NCBI GenBank assembly: GCA_036583965.1
Contig: JAZBQD010000030.1
Coordinates: forward strand, 57,165,551-57,229,550
From: Prunella strophiata
Lineage: Eukaryota > Chordata > Aves > Passeriformes > Prunellidae
DNA: 64,000 bases
Reading direction: 5' to 3'
Shown: piece by piece, positions 38,888 to 50,479 of the stretch
Numbering within the stretch: the stretch's first letter is position 1
Layout of the letters: every line of letters begins with the position of its first letter
Notes under the pieces: generated by a model
Seen by the model: only the letters and a program-made list of their open reading frames with translations
What the model was told of the DNA's origin: nothing
Database searches by the model: none
Made by a program: the position numbers and the translations under genes

Positions 38888-41758
38888 CCAACCCAAAACT
38901 AATATTGTAAGATAAGCATGTCACTCATGTTCACTTTTTACTTGCACAGCACTAAATTAACAATAGAAGTACTATGAATATTTTGTGATAATTTAATGGA
39001 AATTATGCTTCTAAACAGATAACAGGGATATGGAAATTCAAACACTCTACAAAAAGATGCATTCGTCCCATTAATTGTTTTAGTAAAATCCTCTTTTTTG
39101 ACAACCACCCTTGCAGAAATAGTGTGGTTAATAGTGAAATAGTTGTTAAGTCTTTTATGCAGGTGAACACAAAGTTTGAAGCTATACTTGCCTCTTGGCT
39201 TAAGAGAAAAGGGTTCTTGTCTTTCCCCCACACATCTCTGAGAATAAAGCATAGTATTGCCCTTTGTGTTTCATTTAATGCTGAAAATTTCCTTTCTTTT
39301 GCTTGCACATAGTATAATGCGACAATTATGTGACACATTAAGAAAAAAATTATGACAATGCTCGCACTGTATCCAAATGTGAAGGGATCTGCAGTCATTT
39401 CAAATGGGAAACCTGCTATTAGCTCACACAATGGATTCCCAGGCTGAAAAGAAGACATAAATTGGAGTGAATCAAGCATTCACCGCCAGCGGATCTGCTG
39501 CTTGTGTTCACTGATGAGATGTAAATGTGCTTAGCAAGAGTACAGCATCAGAAGAGGACCATGAAATTATAATATAGTGACTGTAATGAGAATGGGTTAA
39601 TTTGTAGCATTTCTTATTCTAATTATGGTATTTGACACATGGGAACAAAACCATTTTCAGCCATTTTCATTTCTTGTTACTACCCCTTATTACAAGAATG
39701 AGAAACAAGAGCAATCTGCATGTTCTTCTACTCTGTGAAATACTGTAGCCTGCTGCACTATTTTGACCCTTTCAATATTCTGCATAGGCAATTTGAGAGA
39801 AGACAGTCCAGTTATGGTCTCAGCAAAGAGCATTTAATGAATCCAGGAAAAGTATAATTTGTATGGAAATAGCCTGAATTATTTTTTTTAAGTGCACATG
39901 AATGTAAAGGGGGGGGGAAGTAACAAGCCAGCAACAGAACCCAAAATCTAGAAAACAGAAACAGCATAGCATTTCTTTATCTCTAGCACAATGATTTAAT
40001 GAGAATTAAAATGTATATGAACTTATCCTATTCTGAGAGTGATGGGATGCTAGTTTCATCTTGCAATGTGTAAATTAGCTATGCAGACATATTCTCTTTG
40101 TAAGAAAGATGTCCAGCTGGTGAAAAATATCCTGTTCCACACAATTCAGATATTAATGCATTATTTTGACAGGAAATAAGTATATAGAGGTTAAGATACT
40201 TGCCACTAAAACTAAATGGATGCATTTTCAGGACTATTTTGTAACAATAGATACAAAATTGTATCTACAAAGGACAAAGAGACATGGAATTAATATTTCA
40301 GTGAACAAATTCAAATTCTGATAACACAGAGATGGATGAAATACATTTTTTTTTTTTTTTTGACAAAAGAGTCTGACAGAACCTTATGGGAGATTAGGTA
40401 ATTTTGTATGAAAAAATCAACTTTTAGTTTACCTTCCTGCTTGATAACAGTTATTTGAGGGTTATTGTATTTATGTGCAGATATGCATGTTTTGGACAAG
40501 TGCAAAATAGCTCTGCTGTTGTGAGTTGCTTCTGGTACTGAGTATTCTGAGTTGCCTTTAAAATATAAATACAGAAAATATTATTGTCCTTAAAAGGCAA
40601 AACTCTGAATGTTTGTATGGGTGAGGATAAGTAAATGGAAAAGGAAAAAGGAAAAAAAAGGCAACAAAGTCCAAAGGTTTTCCTACCGAACAGTCTTTAA
40701 TGAGGACGAGGAAGACACTTGTACTTTGAAGACTCTTTGAAATATGAGAGGAAGAAGTGAGATCAGATTTTTATAGGAGATTTGTAGGATTTATTAAAAC
40801 TTCATTTGAGCATTCAAATCATTCAGGCTATTTTTAGGTTCAGACTTGGCACTTTGAAACAGCTGAAATTAAGGAATTTGTTCACAAAGGTGATTCAAAA
40901 GTTGTCAATATAGTGGTATTCTCACCAGGGATTCTCACCAGGGAATTACAATTCGTGTGCTTCTTCAGTCTGTATTTGAATCATGATGGAGCTTAGATAA
41001 ATCATGCATCTAACTGCTTAGTTAAAGATTGATCTAAAGACATCTAAGTGCTTCTGTTTAGGATAGAAGGCACTCTGTGATCCAGAATGGCAGTACAAAT
41101 CAATTTTAGGCTTCTACAGCAATAATCCAGAGCCCAGGGACCAGACAAGTTAATCTTTGTTTGAAAGGAAGATCCCAAATTACCACAAGTCTGAGCTTGG
41201 AATTTAGAGATTCTGAATCTCATTTACAAACGTTCATGTCCTATTAATTTTTCCCAAGTAATTGCAGAACCCTGAGTTTCTTGGATCAAAATGCTAATAT
41301 ATTTTGCAAATGAAATAAATTTAATTTACCTAGTAGAAAACTCATAAACCCAGTAAAATTCATAAACCTAGTAGAAAGAGAGAGGAAAGATGTTATTAAA
41401 CCTGGGTTGTAGACCTACCAGGAAAGGGACACATAAATACCCTAACTTCAGGGCATCACAGCTAAGTGCATTAGATTGACAGAACACCCACACTAATATA
41501 CCCCCATAATGATTATACCCACACTGATAACAGATTGATTTCTCTGTGAGTGCTCAGTAAAGGAGGTAGCCCAGAAATAGCTAAGAATTAAGGTTGTAAT
41601 AAAATAATTATCTACTGACAAAAAATCATTATATAACTTAACACAATAGGCACACCCATATGCTCTCTCATGTACATGTACACCATTATATGAATACTAG
41701 TATCCTTACACACATTTCAGTTACTTTTCACTGGGTATTTCTCACAAATGACACACAA

Positions 41759-41762
<4 letters not shown>
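38888..41762. other. Unique non-coding DNA with one longer chance frame
   Basis: Contains a minus-strand frame of 158 codons (39003-39479) that I do not recognise; it has a hydrophobic segment (SIVIIFFLMCHIIVALYY) but no known domain, and a frame of this length is not unexpected in 64 kb. The DNA beneath it at 39300-39500 has a few retained CpG. A T16 run is at 40346-40361 and a G9 run near 39910. Nothing else is seen. Confidence 0.5.

Positions 41763-41813
<51 letters not shown>
41763..41813. repeat. T51 homopolymer
   Basis: Fifty-one uninterrupted T, the longest pure run in the window. Read on the minus strand it would be a poly(A) tail, but no AATAAA precedes it at the normal distance and no retrogene body is recognisable, so I call it a simple repeat. 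Confidence 0.93.
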
Positions 41814-41815
<2 letters not shown>

Positions 41816-43978
41816 CTTACTAAGTCTTCCTAACTATATTTAGCTATTTGAGATGCTTTCCTGGCCTCTATCTGTCACTTGCCAAGGGAATAGGTCTCCT
41901 GTAGGTTCTATGACTTGGATGCTAAACCAGATGTTTTAATACACTAAAATACCTGAAATCACAATAGACTCCTGGTTTTTGGCAAGTAGTATGCCAGTTT
42001 CTGGGATCAGAATTTGCTGCATATCTCTGCAGCTGTAACTACAGCAGTCATTTTGGCAGGCTTCAGGTACCAAAACGTAAGACAGAGAAGGCATCGTGCC
42101 CAGACTCTAGCAACTGATCTCCAAAAGGCTGCATATCTTCCATAAGTTCTGTCTCAAACCTGCCAACTCCATTTAGGTGTATTGGCATATGAGGTGGCAG
42201 AATATACCCATGTTTATGTAGCTGAATCCTGCCCTAAGTCTCTATTAATTATAATGGGAGTGCAGATATCTAGTTCACATGAACATAATGAGGGAAAAAC
42301 TTCACTCATTTACTCTTCTTATTAATAGTACTAGTTTGAAGACAGCAACATGATGATGTCAAGATTTTTTTTTCATTTTTTGTCTTTCTTTTAACCCACT
42401 TTTATTTAGTCGTATTTAAATGAATGTTGAAGTGAACTTAATACTATTTCTGGTGGCAGTAGGTCAAATCAGGATCTATTTATACTTATTCCTATTCTTC
42501 TCTCACTTCACGATTTCTGCTTTAAACTCCTTTATTCACAAATTTTAATAAAATAGGTGAGGATTGCAAAGATATGGAGCATTACTTTTCATTTGTAGAA
42601 GTTTGCACAAATATAATTTCATGTCTTTATTATTAAGTAGATATGTCATATTAAATGCAAAATAGCCTATCATGTATCTTTGTGAATGCTTTTTTAATTC
42701 AGAATGGAATATGGCTTTTATAGAGTATATATAAACTAAAGTAAAACATAAAGCTATTAAAACATTGTTTAAATAATAACAGTTTCTAATAATAAAAAAC
42801 CTCCAAAAATATAATTCCAATAAAATAGGGTTCAGGTTTTGTGAATTTTGTTTTATCATCTTCAGCATAAAAAAACCACCTTTTAGTGAAATTTAGTGAA
42901 ATTTACTGTTAGTGATTTCTTCAGAGTGCACTCAGGGTATATCTCCTATTCTCTGCTGCCATGAATATTAAAGATGAAAACAAAACTCTAAAAGCATATT
43001 TGATCTTCAGACCATCTGGTCAGTTCAGCTTCCTATTGTGTCCTCTTTATCTCTGATGATTTTATAGTGGCTTAATGTTTAATTTATGTTCCTTTCTTTT
43101 GCAGCTTTGCTCTGTTCTTCCTTTAACAGTCACATGGATACCCATGTTGGTGCTTTTTGCACATCCTCGCTTTGGACCTTGGCAAGGAATTCAGTCTTGT
43201 ACTCTGTGTTTGAAACTTAGTATGGAACTGCTCATGCATTTTCCTAACAGACCATTTCCCTAAAGAGGAGGGGAAAAAAAAAAAAAAGACTACAAGGACT
43301 TTCACAATAGAAAGCCAATTTTTATTAGAATATGAATAATAACAGTTATCTTTCAAATACAGAATGACAGCAGAGAGAGAAACAATAGAATGTTTATGAC
43401 ACCCCCTCTCTATTCACATGCATCCTTGGAAGATGGTTTCCAGTTTTTACCTTTGGTTTCAGTTGGTCTTTCAAAAACAGGAGCTGCAGCGAGCTCAGCA
43501 CAGGCCATCCAGTCTTAGGAAGATTTCCTTTTACAGCAGAGACCTCTCTGTCAGCTTCCAGCCCCTTCCAGTGCTGTCTGATTTTCATTGCTGTGCTCTA
43601 GGCTTGCTTCTCATTTTTCCCTCACAAAACCTTCCTACTGTCACTGAAGCTATTCCCTCCCAAGAATTCTCAGCAGTCCTAAAGGGAAGGAGCAGTTACA
43701 TTGTCAGAAATTTTCACATGACCTGGTAATATGTTTTTTTAAACCACCACAACATATATATTAGGAACAAAGAGATACTACCCATCACGACATAGTCACA
43801 TACCTCTTGCTCATTATTTGTTATCTAGGCTGAAAATAAAAGAAACCCAAGCAAAAAGCCCTCGTAGTAAGACCACTGGCAACATCACTTTGGGGCTACA
43901 TTCTTCTAAAGCATTATTGTCCTGAACTGGCCTAAAGAGAAGGGACCAGAAAGAAGTCCTGAGCTGAGTAGCAATGAA
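41814..43978. other. Unique AT-rich non-coding DNA
   Basis: No gene or repeat family recognised; a run of 15 A lies at about 43274-43288. Confidence 0.5.
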
Positions 43979-44755
43979 GTGAAACAGAGGTTCAGGGCTG
44001 TCTTGTATTTCACACTTGAAACAGACTCAGTGTCATTAATACAGGACGTACAACTAACTAGGCAGAAGGCAATAAGAAAATATAGAGGATATTGTGGAGA
44101 CAGTAAAGACCAGGGAAGAGGACTAATCTTAAAGACTAATATTCAGAGAATAATTCCAAGTAGGTGATCTCAGTTATGTTATCTTCATCCTTTGGAGGAA
44201 TCTGTAACTCTCCACTTAACACACGGAAAAGTGAGGAAGCTTAAGAGTGACAAAGCTCAACAAAAATATGTGGATCCCCTCTACAGGGGACCTTGTGAAT
44301 TAAAAGAACTAAAACTTCTTACTTTAAACCAGATCCTATTCCTTGTTTTCAATCCTTTGAGAGAAAATAAGAATATGATTATCTCTACATTTTCAGTTAG
44401 CTTGATTAAGGATCATAACTGTGAACATATTGGAACTCAGAGAAGCAATATTTGTCAGCAGAACCCCAGTATGCTGATCAGAGAAAGAAGCTCTGGCCCC
44501 ACTCCTCCCTGAGCTGCTATGGGAGAGCAGCAGCCCCAAGGACACCAGGTGAGACACATCAAGATCAGTCAATGGGAAATGCTGTTTGCCTTACCTCACA
44601 GCAGGGTGTCACTGCCTAGGAATATGGGATTTATTAGGTATGGGATGCTGGGGAAGACTACCTTGGGATTATATAATTACAGGATGTTTAGGGGAACTAC
44701 CAAAGGTGCAATAAGAGACAGATTGTCATGCTGTCTGGCCATGCTCTGGGAGTGA
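43979..44755 (+). other. Weakly open frame broken by two TGA, unassigned
   Basis: One reading frame stays open for about 259 codons except for TGA at 44165-44167 and 44510-44512. The predicted peptide shows no motif that I recognise. It lies next to repeat-like DNA (44985-45640), so it may be a decayed internal part of a mobile element; it may also be chance. No start or splice site can be assigned. Confidence 0.2.
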
Positions 44756-44984
44756 TTAGCGCAGTCTGTCCTGTCTTCTTACCAAATTGCATGTCTAATT
44801 ATTTTCCTGGGTGAGGACCCCTTTATTTTGTGTGCATGTCTGCATATGGGTATCTGAATGCCAGCAACTGATGTGGGAACACAGGTCATAAGGGACAACA
44901 TGTTTAGTTGTCAGCACCTGCATATTGTGTGACTATATGTGTCCGTGTGATTGCTTGCAAATATCATGGCAGAGTAGCCCATGA

Positions 44985-45640
44985 GAAGGATAAGAGGCTT
45001 GGCAGCCAGGTATTAAAGCAGTCAGAAGCATGAGCCAGACACTGGAGAGACCAGAATGTCTGAAAATTGACAACTGGAGAGATCAGAGGTGTCCAAATCA
45101 TCTATTAGAGTGACCAAGAGGTCTAAGGGTTGGCTTACTGATGTATTTACATGTACATAGCTATACTGGAATCAAGAGGATCCCAGGGATCTACAGGGTG
45201 GATTGAGTATTCAAGGTCATTTACTGGAGGGACTGGATCAACAGTGTGTCTGGGCTCATGAATGTGTGTGTGTGTGCACAAAAATATGTGTGCACATGAG
45301 TGTATGTGTGAGGAGTTCTGAACCATAAGGAATGGAAAGGGCATCACTGGCTTTGGGATTGCCAGAAATCAGGAAAATAAGTCTCTGGAGCAAGTTCCTG
45401 CCCTTAGTACACAAGTCCATGCTTCTGGGATGATCAGCTTTGTATATGTCAGTCTTTTCCACTAACAGACCTTCACCCTGCATGGGCAGAAAGGGTTACA
45501 GAAATTAGACAACTGTTTGTGCTGTGTTTGTAATCTTTCTCTCTGTCCAGCTCTGTATGCCTTTCTGTGTGTATTGCCAATGTTTCTGGTGGCAGTAGGA
45601 ATGTATGCTCAGCCCTGCCACTGGCTGTGCTCAGAAACAG
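44985..45640 (+). repeat. Diverged repeat-like stretch with decayed tandem units
   Basis: Related units of about 30-32 bp start near 45041 (ACTGGAGAGACCAGAATGTC), 45073 (ACTGGAGAGATCAGAGGTGTC) and 45102 (CTATTAGAGTGACCAAGAGG); weaker relatives occur near 45165 and 45225 (TTACTGGAGGGACTGG). A short TG run follows at 45263-45276. The sequence to about 45640 has the composition of a decayed avian repeat, perhaps ERV-derived, but I cannot name a family or find its ends. Confidence 0.4.
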
Positions 45641-45660
45641 AGAGCCTGTAGCACCTTTCC

Positions 45661-47104
45661 CTTAATTGCGCTACCAGAATCAGAAAAACTTTAATGGTAT
45701 TATCATGGAACAATTTAGGCTGCAGAAGACTGTTGTGATCATTGAGACCAATCATATACACTAACATTTTCACCCTTTAAAAGTTTGACTTTGTAAACTC
45801 ATCATTGTTAAAGTTATTTTTATTTTTATGCATTTTTGGAATTGATATTTTATATTAATAGGCAGTATCAGGCTTTTATATTGCTATAGTTCTTGTTTCT
45901 TGCATGTCAACAGTAAAAGCTACTCATCATTTCAACTAAAGGACAGAAAATCATACGACAGAAACCACATGGCTAATGTGTGAAAATTATAAAAGCTTTA
46001 GTAGTTGTCTCAGTGTCATTCACAGTTCTGTAGAGAGGTTGTTATAGCTCAATTAAAATTTATATGTATATATACATATATTTATATATATGTGTGTATG
46101 TTGGGACAGTGATCCTTGAAGTAAAGCAAATTTATTTATCATCCAGTGGAAGAATTGCATATCTGTGTGTAAAAAGGACCATTTCAGATGATGGTTACAA
46201 AAATGTACTCCTGGAGGATTATTCATCAAGAAGTTATTTTTTATATACTCATTACATAAAATCTGCAAGCCTTAGATAAAATTGTCAGAATAATTAGGTT
46301 CTTTTCACCTCATCAGCAAATGAAATGTAGTGATTCCAAAGTAATATTTCTGGAGAAGGCACCAAAGGGGCTGAGGCTGATTCGCAGTAGCTAATAAGAT
46401 AGTACACACCCCACCCAAGCAAGCAAAAGCTAATAATAAAAATAACTTTAATGGATAATTTCTGTGCTTCAGAATATAGATGAATACTAGAAGGAGAGTG
46501 AAGGCATGTTTTTTGACTTCAGACAGAATTAAAGCCCTGCTCTTGGTTGGGCAGTAGGGTCTCTGATTAGTAGGTGAAAATAAGGATTTAGATGTGATAG
46601 ATGCAATTTTTGGCATCCATCTTGACTTCTGATGCTGCCTTGGTAAATCTCCTTGTTTACAAACTGCTTCAGTTGTAAGAGTTTTTAGGTATTAGTTATT
46701 CAGGGAATAATTGTAAAAAGACCCATGGGAGCTAACAGCAATATTTTCATGCCTAACTATCAACAAGGGAAAAAAGAGGCTCATCAAACTGACAAATATG
46801 CATCAACTCTGAATCAAACGTTGGAAAAAAGGTTTGGCATGAATGTTTTGTAGTCTTCTTGCAAGAGAAGCAGACAATTCAATAGAGCAAAATTAATCCA
46901 TTTATGTATATGGGCAATCTCACAGGTAGGAATGTTTCTTTATGTAAAAGATTCTCTATACATAAATAGTACTTCTATGCAGTAATTATAATAAGAGGTA
47001 GCAATAGTGTTGTAAATCCCTCTCTTAACAGAAGCAGCATAGTCAGGCTAAATCCAACACTACTGCCATAATAATGTGTGCAACATATATGTGCTTTCCT
47101 GTAA
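45661..47104. other. Unique AT-rich non-coding DNA
   Basis: Alternating TA/TG low-complexity sequence lies at 46058-46100. No gene is recognised. Confidence 0.5.
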
Positions 47105-47599
47105 TCATAGATTCATTTAGGTTGGAAAAGACCTTTAAGATCATCACATCCAACCATTGACTGAACACTGCAACTTCATCACTAAACTGTGTTACTCAGA
47201 TCCATATCTACACACCTTTTAAATAATTCCTGAAATGGTGACTCAACCACCTCCCTGGGCACAATTACACTTCTTTACAGTCTTTTGTTGAAGGAATTTC
47301 TCTCAATATTGAATCTAAATCCATCCCTCACCAAACCTGACACCATTTTGTGTTGCTTTTCTATTTGGGAGAAGAGGCAAATCCCTACCTCACTTTCACT
47401 CACAAAGCCTCCTTTCATGCAGTTGTAGACAGCCATAAAGGTCCACCCTGAAACTTCTGTTCTCCAGACTAAACACTCCCAGCTCCCTTAGCTGCATCTC
47501 ATAAAATTTGTTCTCCGGACTCTTCAGATCATCTTTGTTGCCCTTCTCTGGACAGTGATCCAGCACCTTGATGTCTTTCTTGTTGTGAGGGGGCCCAAA
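47105..47599 (-). mobile_element. CR1 LINE, 5'-truncated, minus strand
   Basis: The 3' end at 47105 reads, on the minus strand, GGTCTTTTCCAACCTAAATG followed by AATCTATGATT, an almost canonical CR1 terminus. ORF2 remnants follow: FGPPHNKKDIKVLDHC, RELGVFSLENRSFRVDL and YGCLQLHERRLCE, equal to the C-terminal region of CR1 ORF2. Several changes break the frame. CR1 similarity stops abruptly at about 47598-47599, exactly where the LTR at 47600 begins. Confidence 0.92.
47594..47599. repeat. Target-site duplication, left copy (CCCAAA)
   Basis: CCCAAA directly precedes the TG of the LTR and is repeated directly after its final CA at 48162-48167. Confidence 0.75.
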
Positions 47600-47918
47600 T
47601 GTTGCATCCCAGGTCAGTGAAGGAGATAGAGAATCTGGGATGCCCTGGCAGGTCACTCACTTTGAGACAGGGCGACGGAAGTGAGACTCTTTCCCACAGT
47701 TCTCTGCTTCTTTATGTTAATGACCCCAGTTACATCACCCCTGTTCTCCTCCCCAATTCCAGAATGTTCCCTACTACTGCCTTCCCTATTGGTTCCCATT
47801 CCCTGCAACTCCTGCCCTGTATCCCTGTTGACTGTTTCCCTCTGACCCCACCTTTGCACCACCCCAGTCCCATATACCCACTGACCCTCTGACCTGATGC
47901 TTTGCCTCCCCCATCTTG

Positions 47919-47925
47919 TATAAAA
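47919..47925 (+). promoter_or_regulatory. TATA box of the solo LTR
   Basis: TATAAAA followed by a C/T- and G-rich stretch, about 60 bases before the first AATAAA. Within an LTR this marks the U3 promoter. Whether it is active is unknown. Confidence 0.6.
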
Positions 47926-47984
47926 CCCTGGGCCCTCCTTTGTTCTTGGTTCTTCTGTCCCTGGACCCCTTTGAGATGCTAGTG

Positions 47985-48013
47985 AATAAACTGCCACTGG
48001 AATTCCAAATAAA
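47985..48013 (+). promoter_or_regulatory. Poly(A) signals of the solo LTR
   Basis: AATAAA at 47985-47990 and again at 48008-48013. The second is followed 20-30 bases later by TCTTCATTCCTG, suitable as a cleavage region. Confidence 0.6.
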
Positions 48014-48161
48014 GGATCCTCCTGCTTCTTCATTCCTGTCGAGCTGCACTCTACACCTGGTGACGCGAGCGTCTGGTGCTCGCCCTGAGCTATCCGCCTT
48101 TCCCTAAGGGAGATGCTCTCAGGAAAGCAGTGGCCTTGGCAGCTTCTTCCATGCCACTGCA

Positions 48162-48167
48162 CCCAAA
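48162..48167. repeat. Target-site duplication, right copy (CCCAAA)
   Basis: Matches 47594-47599 exactly. Confidence 0.75.
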
Positions 48168-50189
48168 ATTTATAGCCTCATCTGAGCCTAGGACATGCAT
48201 TGAACATGATTTCCAAGAGCAGAACTCACTGCTATTTTCAAATTCAGTTGTGGAAGTACAGGGTAGCTAGCTTGAACTTCAGGCTCAAATCAGACACCAA
48301 AAAACCCCATCAAAAGTTGCTTTTGAAAGGTAATCTATAGCATCATATGGGGGTGGCTGGATACCACTTTAGCAGCTCTTGGATTGAGAAATGGAAGTTC
48401 TTTTCACATGACCTCTCCATATTCACAGAAGCAATACGGCTGAAAACTTTTGTTGTGCTGTGTTTTGGCTCTGTGCAACTGCGTGACCTTTTCCTTGGCC
48501 AGGCAGTCCTGCTGTTCAGTCAACACATGAAGCCCTTTCCTTGTCCCAGGCTGGCAACATTTAATGGATCATATTAAGCTCTGATTTGTGTCTTAAAGCA
48601 ATTAGCACAACTTTGGTTGGAAAACCTCCATTTTCATTTTATTAAAAACTCAAGAAACTGGGAGCTGAAAGGAAATAAAAACATAAAGGGAATTTTGGAC
48701 TCTGTTGACTTCGCAGCAAACCTGAAGAAAGCCAAATTCTTCATCCAGTCCTAATAATGAGGCTTAGACTGGCTCCAATAGCAGTCTTTGTACCACCTAT
48801 TGCAAAAGGTTCATTTATGTTCTATGTAAAAAGTCCAATGAAGCATAGAAAACATGTAATTTGTGTAGAGAATGAGAGTTATGCAATTTTTGCTGGCATA
48901 AACAATGCAATAACTGCTCAGAAATAACCTTTTGCATTCATGAATGGGGTCCATTATCTGCTCTGTCTCTCTTTTTTGCTCATTTTGAGTTGGGGCACAG
49001 TAATAAAAGAAAGGCATCCTCTTTGCCTCAGAGCTCTGGTTTTCAAACAGCAAGTGGATAACAATATATGACAGCTCATTTTTGTCTTCTGATTAAGAAG
49101 CAGCCATGTTTTACAGACACTTACTGAGTTGCCAGCCAATTAAACATTTCAATTCATTTATATGTATTTAATTGGACTACCTTTGCAAATAGGGCTTTTC
49201 TGGAGTTATCAAGCAGCTTAGACACTGTAAGGCAGTAGATAAGAATTACTGAACTATTGTTATTGTTATTATTATTACTTTCATCACTACTATTAGTGGG
49301 GAAAGTCAGGGTAAATGCATGGTGGAGTGTTTGCAAGGTACCTTTCTGACAGAGTGTGTGTCCTATTTAATAATTTGACAATAAATAAAGAGCTATTAAT
49401 TATGTTGTTAATAATTTTCTCTGTGGTTTTGCTGGTTGCATTTTTGGGAAGAAGAATTTACACAAAGGCAGGGCTGCTAAGGGCCCAGCAGATGACATAA
49501 TATATTTTCAGAATCTAGATTTTTCAGAAAGCCTTTTGTAACATTCCACATTATATACTCCTACTTAAGCTCCAGGATGATGCAAGGATTCAGGAAAGGA
49601 CATGGGGAGAGATGCAGAACAGGTTGAAAAATAGCAAAGCAGTGACTATAGATAGTTCCTGTGAAAGAAGCTATGTCAAACCAGAGAAAGTGTTTTTTTC
49701 AGGTCCGCAGGGGCTAGTGCTGCATGTTATATGCTTTAATTTAGAAAGATGACCTACAAACACAAAGAGCAACTGCAGTACAGTAGCATTTTTTGAGGAC
49801 AAAAAAAATTGAAAGATGATGAATGAAGGCCATACAGACAGCTAAACTTAAAAGGGAGTTAGATTTGATTTGTAAATAGGCTGTCACAGAGGGAATTAAA
49901 TGCAATATTGACAAATACAAAGTAATAAAACTTAAGAGCTGCAAACCCCACTAAATTCTAATGTAGAACTAATGGGATTAAACTTGAAGGAAATTTGAAA
50001 AAAGAAAACCAAACCAAACAAGCAAAAAAAACCCCAACACTTTTAAGGATAAACAAGAATTTTTCATGTTGCCTTTTCTAAGATCTTATATTTAGTCTTT
50101 TTCTTGCAGTAATAACAATACTAATACTTGGCACATGTAAGTGGATTTTCTCAAATAGATTAACCTGCACAGGTTGACAGATATTGGTT
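48168..50189. other. Unique AT-rich non-coding DNA
   Basis: No CR1 sequence resumes clearly after the LTR. A TTG/TTA triplet run lies near 49257-49278. No gene is recognised. Confidence 0.5.
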
Positions 50190-50479
50190 ATTACAGGAAT
50201 TCAGTCAGCAAGGTATGCAGCAATAGCAGCAGCAACTCTGGCAAGCTCTCTGGCAAAACACCTGAAGGAGATAAGGAGGAGGTTACTGGAGTCAGGGAAC
50301 CCCCAGAAAGAGCAGAGAGACCTGGCAGGACCTGGTAGCTCTCATGATCAACCACAGACAAAGAGGATGTGCAGAAGGACACTTTGTGCAGCAGTTTGTG
50401 TAGGAGAGTACAGCCGCCCCTCCAGGCAAAAAAGGTTTCCACACAGTCAAAAGCCACTGCTGGAAGGAGCATTGTGACA
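50190..50479 (+). other. Unassigned segment 5' of a CR1
   Basis: A 97-codon frame runs from 50184 to 50477 (contains LASSLAKHLKEIRRRLLESG, then a basic, serine/proline-rich part). It is richer in G+C than the flanks and directly precedes recognisable CR1 ORF2. The normal upstream part of the endonuclease domain is not recognisable in it. It might be a diverged CR1 5' portion, a rearranged piece, or another element into which the CR1 inserted. Confidence 0.3.

Larger units (their letters stand above)
47600..48161 (+). mobile_element. Solo retroviral LTR, class II (ERVK-like) by its 6-bp duplication
   Basis: The element is 562 bp, starts TGTTGCATCCC and ends CCATGCCACTGCA (TG...CA). It has an LTR layout: TATAAAA at 47919-47925, then AATAAA at 47985-47990 and 48008-48013, then a CpG-containing U5-like end (GACGCGAGCGTC at 48062-48073). 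CCCAAA flanks it on both sides; a 6-bp duplication is usual for alpharetrovirus/ERVK-type integration. No gag, pol or env sequence adjoins it, so it is a solo LTR left by LTR-LTR recombination. Retained CpG, intact signals and a perfect target duplication suggest a relatively young insertion. The 169-codon frame antisense to it is not a gene. Confidence 0.8.

Noticed and set aside
48058..48075. Primer-binding-site-like TGGTGAC after a CTACA, suggesting the LTR ends at 48055
   Set aside because: Only the first seven bases fit a tRNA-Trp type site, no target duplication follows CTACA, and the end at 48161 has an exact CCCAAA duplication.
47653..48162. 169-codon minus-strand frame
   Set aside because: It lies antisense across the solo LTR and has no known motif. 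A chance frame in G+C-richer DNA explains it.
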